Source: Streptomyces musisoli
Lineage (GTDB): Bacteria; Actinomycetota; Actinomycetes; Streptomycetales; Streptomycetaceae
DNA: 64,000 bases
Reading direction: 5' to 3'
Assembly (NCBI RefSeq): GCF_016741855.1
Contig: NZ_JAERRH010000004.1
Coordinates: 186,001 to 250,000 of the forward strand
Positions 1-8,255 of the stretch are shown piece after piece. The translations under genes and the position numbers were made by a program. Below the pieces are notes generated by a model, which was given only the letters and a program-made list of their open reading frames with translations, was not told the DNA's origin and did no database searches. Within the stretch, counting starts at the first letter, position 1; every line of letters begins with the position of its first letter.

Positions 1-339
1 CTGCGGGGTGAAGAGGCCCTGCATGCCATGGCCAACGCGTACACCACGGTCATCGCGGAACATCCCGAGCGGATGATGATGCAGATGCAGATGTACGTCG
101 CGGTGGCGGCCGCCGAGGAGGAGGGCGACCACGAATTCGGCGAGAGTGTCCGGGCCGGCTGGATGCGGCTGTGGGGCACGGTGCACCTGCCACTCGGTGC
201 GGACGTCAACGAGACGACCACCTTCCTGGCGTACGGAATGCTGATCAACTGCCTGGTGTCCATGGGCTTCCCGCCGCAGCACCGGGTGTGGGAGGGGCTC
301 TATCCGTCGGCTCGGACGACGGGGCGCCTGCAGAAGTAG
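1..339 (+). CDS. TetR-family transcriptional regulator, C-terminal part (5' end outside window)
   Basis: The reading frame is open from the first base, so the gene begins upstream of the window; about 112 codons are present. There is no helix-turn-helix in the visible part, only an all-helical segment with a YTTVIAEHPERMMMQMQMY stretch and a final MGFPPQHRVWEGL segment, as in the ligand-binding C-terminal domains of TetR regulators. It lies directly upstream of an MFS exporter that has a palindromic operator at its start, which is the classic regulator plus efflux pump arrangement. The TetR assignment rests on this context and on helical character; the DNA-binding domain cannot be checked here. 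Confidence 0.65.
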   Translation: MRGEEALHAMANAYTTVIAEHPERMMMQMQMYVAVAAAEEEGDHEFGESVRAGWMRLWGTVHLPLGADVNETTTFLAYGMLINCLVSMGFPPQHRVWEGLYPSARTTGRLQK

Positions 340-381
340 TGCGGGCGGGGCGGGCGTCGGCGCCTTCTCATGGCCGCGAAA

Positions 382-401
382 GTTAGTCATCAATTACTAA
401 C
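382..401. promoter_or_regulatory. Palindromic operator upstream of the MFS exporter
   Basis: GTTAGT and ACTAAC face each other across 8 bases; the core at 383-400 reads TTAGTnATnnATnACTAA, an imperfect dyad. It is AT-rich in otherwise GC-rich DNA and sits 23 bases before the exporter start codon. Its size and symmetry fit a TetR-family dimer, most simply the partly visible regulator just upstream. Binding is inferred. Confidence 0.6.
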
Positions 402-423
402 CGCAGATCACTCCGGGGGAGCG

Positions 424-1881
424 ATGAAACAGCAGACAGCAACACCCGCCGCCACCTCACGCGCGGGGGCCGTGTGGGCCCTCGTCATCACCAGCGTCGC
501 CGGGTTCATGGCGGCCCTGGACAACCTCGTCGTCACCACCGCCCTGCCCTCCATCCGCGAGGACCTCGGCGGGGCACTGGACGACCTGGAGTGGACGGTG
601 AGCGCCTACACGCTCACCTTCGCCGTCCTGCTGATGTTCGGCGCCGCGCTCGGCGACCGCTTCGGACGCCGCCGGCTCTTCATCGTCGGACTCGCCGTCT
701 TCACCGGCGCCTCCGCCGCCGCGGCCCTGGCCCCCGGCATCGGCTCCCTGATCGCCGCCCGCGCGGTCCAGGGAGTCGGCGCGGCCGTGATGATGCCGCT
801 CACCCTGACCCTGCTGACCGCGGCGGTCCCCGCGGCCCGGCGGGGGATGGTCTACGGCATCTGGGGTGCCGTCAACGGCCTCGCCGTCGCCTCCGGGCCG
901 CTGATCGGCGGCAGCCTCACCGAGCACGTCTCCTGGCACTGGATCTTCTGGCTGAACGTCCCGCTCGGGCTGGTCGCGCTGCCGCTCGCCCGACTGCGCC
1001 TCGCCGAGTCCTACGGAACCGGGGCCCGGCTCGACCTCCCCGGCACACTGCTCGCCAGCGGCGGACTCTTCGGGATCGTGTACGGCCTGGTCCGCGGGCC
1101 CGCCGACGGCTGGACCGACGCCGTGGTGCTGACCGCACTGATCGGAGGCGGGGCGCTGCTGACGGGCTTCGTCCTCTACAGCTCCCGTGCGGCCGCCCCC
1201 ATGCTGCCGATGCGCCTGTTCCGCTCCCGCGCCTTCGCCGGGATCAACGCGGCCAGCCTGCTGATGTTCGTCGGGATGTTCGGCTCGATCTTCCTGCTCA
1301 GCCAGTACATGCAGGGCGTCCTCGGCTACTCGCCCACCGAGGCGGGGCTCAGGATGCTGCCGTGGACCGGCATGCCGATGCTCGTCGCGCCCGTCGCCGG
1401 GATCCTCTCCGACCGCATAGGAGGCCGGCCGGTCGTCGCCGCGGGCCTGTTCCTCCAGGCGGCCGGCCTCGGCTACATGGCCTGGGTGGCCACCGCGGAC
1501 GCCTCCTACGCCGTCCAGCTGCCCGCCCTGATCATCAGCGGTGTCGGCATGGCCCTCTACTTCGCCCCGGCCGCCAACCTGGTCATGTCCAGCGTCCACC
1601 CGCAGGAGCAGGGCATCGCCTCCGGCGCGAACAACGCGCTGCGCGAGGTGGGCGGCGCGCTCGGCATCGCGGTCATGTCCTCGATCTTCTCCGCGCAGGG
1701 CGGCTACGAGTCCGCGCAGAGCTTCGTGGACGGCCTGCGGCCCGCCCTGGTCACCGGCTCGGCGGTGGTCGCCCTCGCCGCGGTCGCGGCCCTGGTGATC
1801 CCCGCCCGCCGGAGCGCCGCCCGCCCCGCCACGGCGGCCGGACAGGCACCCGAACCGCTCCTCGAGACCACCTCCCGCTGA
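424..1881 (+). CDS. MFS drug exporter, DHA2 (EmrB/QacA) type
   Basis: A 485-residue inner-membrane proton-coupled antiporter predicted to export drugs. The start at 424 (MKQQTATP) is chosen over an in-frame ATG at 370 because it follows a GGGGGAG ribosome site and because the earlier start would place the operator inside the gene. Visible family motifs: LDNLVVTTALPSI near residues 32-44 (motif D1), GDRFGRRRLF near 77-86 (motif A), and a Gly-rich GLAVASGPLIGG segment near 150-162 (motif C-like). The length and many hydrophobic segments fit the 14-helix DHA2 group. It is probably repressed by the upstream TetR protein. The substrate cannot be told from sequence. Confidence 0.9.
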   Translation: MKQQTATPAATSRAGAVWALVITSVAGFMAALDNLVVTTALPSIREDLGGALDDLEWTVSAYTLTFAVLLMFGAALGDRFGRRRLFIVGLAVFTGASAAAALAPGIGSLIAARAVQGVGAAVMMPLTLTLLTAAVPAARRGMVYGIWGAVNGLAVASGPLIGGSLTEHVSWHWIFWLNVPLGLVALPLARLRLAESYGTGARLDLPGTLLASGGLFGIVYGLVRGPADGWTDAVVLTALIGGGALLTGFVLYSSRAAAPMLPMRLFRSRAFAGINAASLLMFVGMFGSIFLLSQYMQGVLGYSPTEAGLRMLPWTGMPMLVAPVAGILSDRIGGRPVVAAGLFLQAAGLGYMAWVATADASYAVQLPALIISGVGMALYFAPAANLVMSSVHPQEQGIASGANNALREVGGALGIAVMSSIFSAQGGYESAQSFVDGLRPALVTGSAVVALAAVAALVIPARRSAARPATAAGQAPEPLLETTSR

Positions 1882-1911
1882 CCCGCGCCACTCCCACACA
1901 AGGAGCCCGCG

Positions 1912-2292
1912 ATGCCCACCCTTCCCTGGACCACGCGGAACACCCCGCCGCCCGGCACCGAGGTGCACGTCTTCGCCTCCCGCTTCGAGACCCGCACCCT
2001 GTGGGGTGCCCTCCGCTTCCTCCTCCGCACACCGGCCGTGTGGCGGCAGGTCGGCCGCGCCCCCGGCGCCTGCGGCGCCACCCTCCGGGCGCAGCCCCTG
2101 CGGCGGACCTTCTGGACGCTGTCCGCCTGGGAGTCCGCCGAAGCGCTGAAGGAGTTCGCCCGCTCCGGTGCCCACCGGCCCACCTCCCGCTCCCTGGCCG
2201 CCCAGATGCACTCCGCCAAGTTCGCCGGCTGGCAGGCCACCGCCGGCGAACTGCCGGTGAGCTGGGAGGAGGCGGTACGGCGGCTCACCTAG
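1912..2292 (+). CDS. Small DUF3291 / monooxygenase-like protein
   Basis: A 126-residue soluble protein beginning MPTLPWTTRN, 30 bases after the MFS gene and probably co-transcribed with it; an AAGGAG ribosome site precedes the ATG. The FWTLSAWESAEALKEF segment followed by a conserved His and then MHSAKFAGW resembles DUF3291 and the antibiotic-biosynthesis-monooxygenase fold. No catalytic residues can be assigned. The position after an efflux pump hints at a role in the same response, but that is inference. Confidence 0.7.
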   Translation: MPTLPWTTRNTPPPGTEVHVFASRFETRTLWGALRFLLRTPAVWRQVGRAPGACGATLRAQPLRRTFWTLSAWESAEALKEFARSGAHRPTSRSLAAQMHSAKFAGWQATAGELPVSWEEAVRRLT

Positions 2293-2352
2293 GGCCCCTC
2301 GTTCGGATCACGCCGCGCTCCCTGATCCGGCCTGATCCAAACGAAAGACCCT
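2291..2352 (+). terminator. Inverted repeat after the exporter operon, possible terminator
   Basis: TCGTTCGGATCA at 2299-2310 pairs with TGATCCAAACGA at 2333-2344 with one mismatch, and AGGG/CCCT bases flank it. A third GATCC lies in the loop. It directly follows the stop codon at 2292, so termination is the simplest reading. No T-run follows, and an operator cannot be excluded. Confidence 0.4.
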
Positions 2353-2377
2353 AGCCACCACCGGGCGGCAGCGGCGC

Positions 2378-2497
2378 GCACGCGCGCGTGGACCCACGGC
2401 ACACGCCGGTCCACGCGCGCGGGTGTGTGTGCGCCGCCGGACGGCAGCCTCGTGCACGCGCGCGTGGACCCACGGCTTTCGCCGGGCCACGCGCGCG
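2378..2497. repeat. Two tandem hairpin units with long CG-alternating arms
   Basis: A 23-base segment is repeated exactly at 2378-2400 and 2454-2476. In each unit the CGCGCGCGTGGACC arm is followed about 13 bases later by its inverted complement: perfect over 14 bp in the first unit (2381-2394 with 2408-2421), with one mismatch in the second (right arm 2484-2497). The unit length is about 76 bases. The rest of the 2353-2630 interval holds only low-complexity repeats and the murB promoter region. Confidence 0.75.
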
Positions 2498-2513
2498 TGC
2501 GTGCGTGTGTCAG

Positions 2514-2560
2514 CCCGCCGCCCGCCGCCCGCCGCCCGCCGCCCGCCGCACCGCCCGCCG
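2514..2560. repeat. CCCGCCG heptamer tandem repeat
   Basis: Five perfect head-to-tail copies of CCCGCCG at 2514-2548 and a sixth, offset copy at 2554-2560. It lies about 70 bases before murB. A 7-base period cannot be in-frame coding, and it looks like slippage-prone simple sequence. Confidence 0.8.
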
Positions 2561-2617
2561 CACCGGCCGGACGGCCGCAGGGTCGCTCGGGTGTGCGGGG
2601 CCGCGGGAGGTGTCTCG

Positions 2618-2623
2618 TAGTCT
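2618..2623 (+). promoter_or_regulatory. Candidate -10 hexamer of murB (leaderless)
   Basis: TAGTCT fits the HrdB-type TANNNT hexamer and ends 7 bases before the GTG start at 2631, so the transcript would begin at or next to the start codon. No Shine-Dalgarno sequence precedes the GTG. No clear -35 is visible. Confidence 0.45.
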
Positions 2624-2630
2624 TGGGCCC

Positions 2631-3686
2631 GTGCAGGTACTCCACGACGCCCCCCTTGCCCCGCTGACCACCTTCCGGCTGGGTGGTCCCGCGACGCGGC
2701 TGGTGACCGCCACGACCGACGCCGAGGTGATCTCCGCCGTCCGCGAGGCCGACGACAGCGGCACCCCGCTGCTGCTCATCGGCGGCGGATCGAACCTGGT
2801 CATCGGCGACAAGGGCTTCGACGGCACGGCCCTGCGCATCGCCACCCGCGGTGTCGAACTGCGCGGCACCACCCTGGAGCTCGCGGCCGGCGAGGTGTGG
2901 ACCGACGCCGTCGCCCGCACCGTGGAGGCCGGGCTCGCCGGCATCGAGTGCCTGGCCGGCATCCCCGGCTCCGCCGGCGCCACGCCGATCCAGAACGTGG
3001 GCGCCTACGGCCAGGAGGTCTCCTCGACGATCACCGAGGTGATCGCGTACGACCGGCGGGCCGGCGAGACGGTCACGCTGACGAACGAGGAGTGCGCCTT
3101 CTCGTACCGCCACAGCCGCTTCAAGGCCGACCCCGAGCGCTATGTCGTGCTCCGGGTCCGTTTCGAGCTGGAGGACGCGGACGGGCTGTCCGCGCCGGTC
3201 AAGTACGCCGAGGCGGCCCGCGCGCTCGGGGCGGAGCCCGGCGACCGGGTACCGCTGGCCGACGCCCGCGAGACCGTACTGAAGCTGCGCGCGGGCAAGG
3301 GCATGGTGCTGGACCCCGAGGACCACGACAGCTGGTCGGCCGGGTCCTTCTTCACCAACCCGATCCTCACCGGCGAGCAGTTCGCCGCGTTCCACGCGCG
3401 CGTGCGCGAACGGCTGGGCGACGGCGTCGAGCCGCCCGCCTACCCGGCGGGGGAGGGCCGCACGAAGACATCCGCGGCCTGGCTGATCGACAAGGCGGGC
3501 TTCACCAAGGGCTACGGCACCGGCCCCGCCCGCATCTCCACCAAGCACACCCTCGCCCTCACCAACCGGGGCGGTGCCACCACGGAGGACCTGCTCGCCC
3601 TGGCCCGCGAGGTGGTCGCCGGCGTCCACGAGGCATTCGGCGTCACCCTGGTCAACGAGCCGGTGACCGTCGGCGTGAGCCTGTAG
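2631..3686 (+). CDS. murB: UDP-N-acetylenolpyruvoylglucosamine reductase
   Basis: MurB reduces UDP-GlcNAc-enolpyruvate to UDP-MurNAc with NADPH and FAD, the second committed cytoplasmic step of peptidoglycan synthesis. The 351-residue product starts VQVLHDAPLAPLTTFRLGG. The FAD-binding GGGSNLVIGDKGF, the GIPGSAGATPIQNVGAYGQE segment, the YRHSRFK region and the SAGSFFTNPI active-site segment are all present. The GTG at 2631 is chosen because the frame upstream (open to 2388) encodes only low-complexity repeat and the family begins here. No ribosome site is visible, so a leaderless message is likely. Confidence 0.95.
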   Translation: MQVLHDAPLAPLTTFRLGGPATRLVTATTDAEVISAVREADDSGTPLLLIGGGSNLVIGDKGFDGTALRIATRGVELRGTTLELAAGEVWTDAVARTVEAGLAGIECLAGIPGSAGATPIQNVGAYGQEVSSTITEVIAYDRRAGETVTLTNEECAFSYRHSRFKADPERYVVLRVRFELEDADGLSAPVKYAEAARALGAEPGDRVPLADARETVLKLRAGKGMVLDPEDHDSWSAGSFFTNPILTGEQFAAFHARVRERLGDGVEPPAYPAGEGRTKTSAAWLIDKAGFTKGYGTGPARISTKHTLALTNRGGATTEDLLALAREVVAGVHEAFGVTLVNEPVTVGVSL

Positions 3687-3696
3687 CCGGGCCGGC

Positions 3697-4329
3697 TCAG
3701 TACGCCACGCCCACCCCCTGCTTCACCGTCTCCCCGGCGTCGATCATCGACAGCATCGCGTGCGCGACGTCCGCGCGCGCGATGAAGCGGCCCCTGGACG
3801 GGAAGCCGCCGACCACGGTGCGGTAGCGGCCGGTGAGCGGCCTGTCCTGCAAGCGCGGCGGCCGTACGGACGTCCAGTCCGTGCCGCTGCGGGCCAGCTC
3901 GGCCTCCGTCTCCCGCAGATCGGCGTAGACGTCCTTGAGGATCGCCGACACCAGGCTCCGCATCCCGCGGTCCAGGACACCGTCGCCCGCCGGAGCCGGC
4001 CCCACCGGACCGGCGCTGACCACCAGCAGCCGGCGCACGCCCTCCGCCTCCATGGCGCCCAGGACCGTACGGGTCAGCCGGGCGGTCACCCCGGCGTCCT
4101 TGCGGCTGCGCGCGCCCAGCCCGGACAGGACGGCGTGCCGGCCCCGCACCGCGGCGCGCAGCTCCTCCGGGTCGGCCAGGCCGCTGCGGACGACCTCCAG
4201 GCGATCGTCCGTGACACCGAGCCGGGCCGGGTCCCGGACGACCGCCGTGACCTCGTGCCCGGCATCCAGGGCCTGACGGACCAGCTCCCGGCCGATCCCC
4301 CCGGTGGCGCCGAAAACAGTGAGCCTCAT
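3697..4329 (-). CDS. NAD(P)-binding oxidoreductase, atypical SDR
   Basis: A 210-residue Rossmann protein starting MRLTVFGATGGIGREL; the G7-x-x-G10-x-x-G13 dinucleotide motif is at the N-terminus and VVRDPARL follows strand 2. It resembles the NAD(H)-binding/NmrA-like group that often acts on quinones or senses redox state; no Tyr-x-x-x-Lys pair is evident. The ATG at 4329 has GGGGGAG just upstream, so the longer in-frame start at 4410 (inside the operator) is rejected. It is divergent from a TetR gene and shares two operators with it, so it is probably that regulator's target. Confidence 0.85.
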   Translation of the reverse strand: MRLTVFGATGGIGRELVRQALDAGHEVTAVVRDPARLGVTDDRLEVVRSGLADPEELRAAVRGRHAVLSGLGARSRKDAGVTARLTRTVLGAMEAEGVRRLLVVSAGPVGPAPAGDGVLDRGMRSLVSAILKDVYADLRETEAELARSGTDWTSVRPPRLQDRPLTGRYRTVVGGFPSRGRFIARADVAHAMLSMIDAGETVKQGVGVAY

Positions 4330-4357
4330 GGTGTCTCCCCCTGCTCCACGAAAGGTG

Positions 4358-4375
4358 GGTGAGTGCTCACTCACC
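4358..4375. promoter_or_regulatory. TetR operator 1 in the divergent intergenic region
   Basis: GGTGAGTG and CACTCACC form a perfect 8 bp dyad with a 2-base centre, 28 bases upstream of the oxidoreductase start. It is closely related to the second dyad at 4391-4410. Confidence 0.65.
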
Positions 4376-4390
4376 CCGCTGCCTCCTAGA

Positions 4391-4410
4391 GTGGGTAAGC
4401 ACTCACCCAC
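4391..4410. promoter_or_regulatory. TetR operator 2 in the divergent intergenic region
   Basis: GTGGGTnAGnnCTnACCCAC, an imperfect 20 bp dyad sharing the GGT-AG-CTCACC core with operator 1. It ends 24 bases before the TetR start codon, a position suited to autorepression. Confidence 0.6.
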
Positions 4411-4434
4411 CCGTCAAGCCCGACAAGGAGCCCC

Positions 4435-5046
4435 ATGCAGACGAAGCCGACGCGTGTCCGCATCCTCGACGCCGCCCACGAGCTGATGCTCACCGTCGGA
4501 CTCGCCCGCGCCACCACCAAGGAGATCGCCCGCGCGGCCGGCTGCTCCGAAGCGGCCCTCTACAAGCACTTCGACAGCAAGGAAGAGCTGTTCGTGCGGG
4601 TCCTCACCGAGCGGCTGCCCCGGCTCACCCCGCTGCTCGGCGGCCTCGCCGCCGAACCGGGACAGGGCACCCTGGAGGAGAACCTCACCGAGATCGCCCG
4701 CCAGGCCGCCCTCTTCTACGAGCAGAGCTTCCCGATCGCCGCCTCCCTGTACGCCGAGACCCAGCTCAAGCGGCGCCACGACGACGTCCTGCGCACCCTC
4801 GGCTCCGGCCCGCACCTGCCCATCCAGGGCCTGGACGCCTACCTCCGCGCCGAACAGGACGCCGGCCGGGTCCGCGCCGGCGCCGACACCTACGCCGCCG
4901 CGTCCCTCCTCCTCGGCGCCTGCGCCCAGCGTGCGTTCGCCTACGACGCCACCGACAGCGGTGAGAGGCCGGCGGTGGACGAGTTCGCCGCCCGGCTCGC
5001 GAAGACCCTGCTCGGCGGGATCTCCGCCGCGGAGTCCGCCGGGTGA
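4435..5046 (+). CDS. TetR-family transcriptional regulator
   Basis: A 203-residue regulator. The N-terminal helix-turn-helix is clear: TTKEIARAAGCSEAALYKHF at about residues 27-46, then DSKEELF. The C-terminal half is the variable ligand-binding helical domain. An AAGGAG ribosome site precedes the ATG. Two related dyads lie between this gene and the divergent oxidoreductase, so it probably represses both itself and that gene. The inducer is unknown. It converges with the adenosine deaminase gene with only 2 bases between stop codons. Confidence 0.93.
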   Translation: MQTKPTRVRILDAAHELMLTVGLARATTKEIARAAGCSEAALYKHFDSKEELFVRVLTERLPRLTPLLGGLAAEPGQGTLEENLTEIARQAALFYEQSFPIAASLYAETQLKRRHDDVLRTLGSGPHLPIQGLDAYLRAEQDAGRVRAGADTYAAASLLLGACAQRAFAYDATDSGERPAVDEFAARLAKTLLGGISAAESAG

Positions 5047-5048
5047 GG

Positions 5049-6089
5049 TCAGCCGGCGGGGCGCGCCAGCCAGTCGTCCACGCCGGCCAGCAGCCGCGCC
5101 CTGACCTCCTCCGGCGCGGCCGAGCCCCGAACCGACTGCCGCGCCAGCTCCGCGAGTTCGGCGTCCGAGAAGCCGTGGGAGTGGCGGGCGATCTCGTACT
5201 GCGCGGCCAGCCGGGAGCCGAACAGCAGCGGATCGTCGGCGCCCAGGGCCATCGGCACGCCCGCCTCGAAGAGGGTGCGCAACGGGACGTCCTCCGGCTT
5301 CTCGTACACCCCGAGCGCCACGTTCGAGGCGGGGCACACCTCGCAGGTCACGCCCCGGTCGGCCAGCCGCTTCAGCAGCCGCGGGTCCTCGGCCGCCCGC
5401 ACCCCGTGCCCGATCCGCGTGGCGTGCAGGTCGTCCAGGCAGTCCCGGACCGAGGCCGGCCCGGTCAGCTCGCCGCCGTGCGGGGCCGACAGCAGACCGC
5501 CGTCCCGCGCGATGTGGAAGGCCCGGTCGAAGTCCCGCGCCATGCCCCGCCGCTCGTCGTTGGAGAGCCCGAAGCCGACCACGCCCCGGTCCGCGTACCG
5601 CACCGCCAGCCGGGCCAGCGTGCGCGCGTCCAGGGGGTGCTTCATACGGTTCGCGGCGACCAGGACGCGCATGCCGAGGCCGGTCTCCCGGGACGTCGTC
5701 TCGACCGCGTCCAGGATGATCTCCAGGGCCGGGATCAGACCCCCCAGCCGGGGCGCGTACGACGTCGGGTCCACCTGGATCTCCAGCCAGCCCGAGCCGT
5801 CCTTCAGGTCCTCCTCGGCGGCCTCCTGGACCAGCCGCCGGATGTCCTCCGGCCGGCGCAGACAGGAGCGCGCCGCGTCGTACAGCCGCTGGAAGCGGAA
5901 CCAGCCCCGCTCGTCCGTGGCGCGCAGTCTGGGCGGTTCCCCGCTGGTGAGGGCGTCCGTCAGCGCGTCGGGCAGGCGCACGCCGTACTTGTCGGCCAGC
6001 TCCAGGACGGTCCCCGGCCGCATCGAGCCGGTGAAGTGCAGGTGCAGATGGGCCTTCGGCAGCTCAGAGAGGTCACGTACACGCTCCAT
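5049..6089 (-). CDS. Adenosine deaminase family protein
   Basis: A 346-residue zinc amidohydrolase starting MERVRDLSELPKAHLHLHFT. The metal site HxHxH (H14, H16, H18), RIGHGVRA, CEVCPASNVALG and LGADDPLLFGS are visible and match the ADA group that deaminates adenosine or 2'-deoxyadenosine to inosine. Streptomyces carry several ADA paralogues, including aminodeoxyfutalosine deaminases, so the substrate is not certain. The start at 6089 is the first ATG in register with the family; CAGGAT ends 6 bases upstream on this strand, so it may be leaderless. Confidence 0.85.
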   Translation of the reverse strand: MERVRDLSELPKAHLHLHFTGSMRPGTVLELADKYGVRLPDALTDALTSGEPPRLRATDERGWFRFQRLYDAARSCLRRPEDIRRLVQEAAEEDLKDGSGWLEIQVDPTSYAPRLGGLIPALEIILDAVETTSRETGLGMRVLVAANRMKHPLDARTLARLAVRYADRGVVGFGLSNDERRGMARDFDRAFHIARDGGLLSAPHGGELTGPASVRDCLDDLHATRIGHGVRAAEDPRLLKRLADRGVTCEVCPASNVALGVYEKPEDVPLRTLFEAGVPMALGADDPLLFGSRLAAQYEIARHSHGFSDAELAELARQSVRGSAAPEEVRARLLAGVDDWLARPAG

Positions 6090-6162
6090 CCCAGGATCCT
6101 GCCGTACACACCCGCCACACCGGTAGCCGTTTCCCCGTACGTGGTCTTGCCCGCACACAGAA

Positions 6163-6194
6163 GCGGGCCGCCTCCCCGAAGGGAAACGGCCCGC
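6163..6194 (-). terminator. Hairpin downstream of aspC
   Basis: GCGGGCCG at 6163-6170 pairs with CGGCCCGC at 6187-6194, with CCC/GGG inside the loop. It lies 26 bases beyond the aspC stop on the minus strand. There is no long T-run, as is usual in Streptomyces. Confidence 0.55.
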
Positions 6195-6220
6195 ACGCGC
6201 GCGTGGAGGAAGCGCGGGGA

Positions 6221-7447
6221 CTAGTCCCGGGCCTCGGCCAGCAGCTTCTGGATCCGGCTCACGCCCTCGACCAGGTCCTCGTCGCCGAGCGCGTAGGAGA
6301 GCCGCAGGTAGCCCGGCGTGCCGAAGGCCTCGCCCGGGACGACCGCGACCTCGGCCTCCTCCAGGATCAGCGCGGCCAGCTCGACGGTGTCCTGCGGGCG
6401 CTTGCCGCGGATCTCCTTGCCGAGCAGCGCCTTGACCGACGGGTAGGCGTAGAACGCGCCCTCGGGCTCCGGGCAGAGGACGCCGTCGATCTCGTTGAGC
6501 ATCCGCACGATCGTCTTGCGGCGGCGGTCGAAGGCCTCGCGCATCTTCGCCACAGCCTCCAGGTCACCGGAGACGGCGGCCAGGGCGGCCACCTGGGCCA
6601 CGTTGGAGACGTTCGAGGTGGCGTGCGACTGGAGGTTCGTCGCTGCCTTGACGACGTCCTTCGGGCCGATGACCCAGCCCACGCGCCAGCCGGTCATGGC
6701 GTACGTCTTCGCCACGCCGTTGACCACGATGCACTTGTCGCGCAGCTCGGGCAGCAGCGCGGGCAGCGAGACGGCGCTGGCGTCGCCGTAGACCAGATGC
6801 TCGTAGATCTCGTCCGTGAGGACCCACAGGCCGTGCTCGACGGCCCAGCGGCCGATCGCCTCGGTCTCGGCCTCGGAGTACACCGCGCCGGTCGGGTTGG
6901 ACGGGGAGACGAAGAGGACGACCTTCGTCTTCTCCGTGCGCGCCGCCTCCAGCTGCTCCACGGAGACGCGGTAGCCGGTCGTCTCGTCGGCCACGACCTC
7001 CACCGGGACACCGCCGGCCAGGCGGATCGACTCCGGGTACGTCGTCCAGTACGGCGCCGGGACGATGACCTCGTCGCCCGGGTCGAGGATCGCGGCGAAG
7101 GCCTCGTAGATGGCCTGCTTGCCGCCGTTGGTGACCAGGATCTGCGAGACGTCGGGCTCCCAGCCGGAGTCGCGCAGCGTCTTGGCGGCGATCGCGGCCT
7201 TCAGCTCGGGCAGGCCGCCGGCCGGCGTGTAGCGGTGGTACTTCGGGTTCTTGCAGGCCTCGACGGCCGCCTCGACGATGTAGTCCGGGGTCGGGAAGTC
7301 GGGCTCACCCGCGCCGAAGCCGATCACCGGACGCCCGGCGGCCTTGAGGGCCTTGGCCTTGGCGTCCACGGCGAGGGTGGCGGACTCGGAGATCGCGCCG
7401 ACTCGGGCGGAGACCCGGCGCTCGGTGGGAGGGGTTGCAGCGCTCAT
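6221..7447 (-). CDS. aspC: Pyridoxal-phosphate aminotransferase (aspartate aminotransferase, class I)
   Basis: A 408-residue fold-type I aminotransferase starting [20 protein letters not shown]. The family motifs are in order: [14 protein letters not shown] near the N-terminus, [22 protein letters not shown] (Asn to the cofactor), [13 protein letters not shown], and the PLP-lysine region [15 protein letters not shown]. It transfers amino groups between aspartate/glutamate and 2-oxo acids. An alternative ATG lies 9 bases upstream (7456). It is transcribed away from the tRNA-Trp/secE unit. Confidence 0.9.
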   Translation of the reverse strand: MSAATPPTERRVSARVGAISESATLAVDAKAKALKAAGRPVIGFGAGEPDFPTPDYIVEAAVEACKNPKYHRYTPAGGLPELKAAIAAKTLRDSGWEPDVSQILVTNGGKQAIYEAFAAILDPGDEVIVPAPYWTTYPESIRLAGGVPVEVVADETTGYRVSVEQLEAARTEKTKVVLFVSPSNPTGAVYSEAETEAIGRWAVEHGLWVLTDEIYEHLVYGDASAVSLPALLPELRDKCIVVNGVAKTYAMTGWRVGWVIGPKDVVKAATNLQSHATSNVSNVAQVAALAAVSGDLEAVAKMREAFDRRRKTIVRMLNEIDGVLCPEPEGAFYAYPSVKALLGKEIRGKRPQDTVELAALILEEAEVAVVPGEAFGTPGYLRLSYALGDEDLVEGVSRIQKLLAEARD

Positions 7448-7593
7448 GCGGCCCATCGTTCCAGACCGGAAATCCCCCGGGCACGCGGGTTTCACAGACT
7501 GAACAGCAAGGGGTCGAGGCGTGAACACGGGTCCGAATCCGGCCCCGGGCCAGGACGATCTTTGGCTGCATGGCTCCGAACGGGCACTTTCTG

Positions 7594-7623
7594 TTCGACG
7601 TTGGGCCGTGGAACACGTACACT
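7594..7623 (+). promoter_or_regulatory. Candidate promoter for tRNA-Trp / secE
   Basis: TTCGAC at 7594-7599 and TACACT at 7618-7623 with an 18-base spacer, about 85 bases before the mature tRNA 5' end. The -35 match is weak. Called by eye. Confidence 0.35.
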
Positions 7624-7708
7624 CTCACCTCGTTGGCCTTCGGCGGCCGTCACCCAGCCGGTGCACACCGAGCACCCGGTCGGATGCGGTACGTTGGGGG
7701 ACACACAA

Positions 7709-7781
7709 AGGGTCGTAGCTCAATTGGTAGAGCACCGGTCTCCAAAACCGGCGGTTGGGGGTTCAAGTCCCTCCGGCCCTG
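7709..7781 (+). tRNA. tRNA-Trp (anticodon CCA)
   Basis: Seventy-three bases fold as a cloverleaf. AGGGTCG pairs with CGGCCCT (one G-U), the D-arm contains AGCTCAATTGGTAGAGC, the anticodon stem is CCGGT/ACCGG around loop CTCCAAA giving anticodon CCA, and the T-arm has GGTTCAAGTCC. The discriminator base is G and the 3' CCA is not encoded. It lies 106 bases before secE and is probably co-transcribed with it. Confidence 0.96.
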
Positions 7782-7887
7782 CTACACACACCGCCAGGAT
7801 GTGTGCGCATGTACGTACAGCAATGCACCGCCGTGCGGCTCAGAAACCGGGCGCGGCACGGCCACGACCCGGGACCAGGTGAGGACA

Positions 7888-8175
7888 ATGACGGACGCCG
7901 TGGGCTCCATCGACACGCCTGATGCCCAGGACGAGGTGCCCGAGTCCAAGAAGAAGGCCCGCAAGGGCGGCAAGCGCGCCAAGCAGGGCCCGCTCAAGCG
8001 CCTGGCCACCTTCTACCGCCAGATCATCGCGGAACTCCGCAAGGTCGTCTGGCCGACGCGTAACCAGCTGACCTCGTACACCACCGTGGTGATCTTCTTC
8101 GTCGCCATCATGATCGCGCTGGTGACCGTGATTGACTATGGGCTCAACCACGCCGCCAAGTACGTCTTCGGCTGA
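7888..8175 (+). CDS. secE: Preprotein translocase subunit SecE
   Basis: A 95-residue protein with a Lys-rich cytoplasmic N-terminus (about residues 20-36), the conserved amphipathic segment ending in LRKVVWPTR, and one C-terminal membrane helix ([18 protein letters not shown]). SecE clamps SecY in the SecYEG channel. The single membrane span is the usual short actinobacterial form. The ATG at 7888 follows GGTGAGGAC. It is located between tRNA-Trp and nusG, the standard bacterial order. Confidence 0.96.
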   Translation: MTDAVGSIDTPDAQDEVPESKKKARKGGKRAKQGPLKRLATFYRQIIAELRKVVWPTRNQLTSYTTVVIFFVAIMIALVTVIDYGLNHAAKYVFG

Positions 8176-8255
8176 GCCAAGAGCGAAGGGCGCCGTGGCA
8201 CCGGCGCCCGTTTTCGCATGTTCCACCCCTATGTATCCAGGAAGAAGCAGCCATC

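Noticed and set aside
457..2211. Long minus-strand open frame over the MFS gene, and the plus-strand frame 474-2354
   Set aside because: Shadows of the MFS gene; Gly/Arg-rich composition without family features.
2423..2620. N-terminal extension of MurB through the repeat region
   Set aside because: The extra codons are low-complexity repeat; the conserved protein begins at the GTG at 2631.
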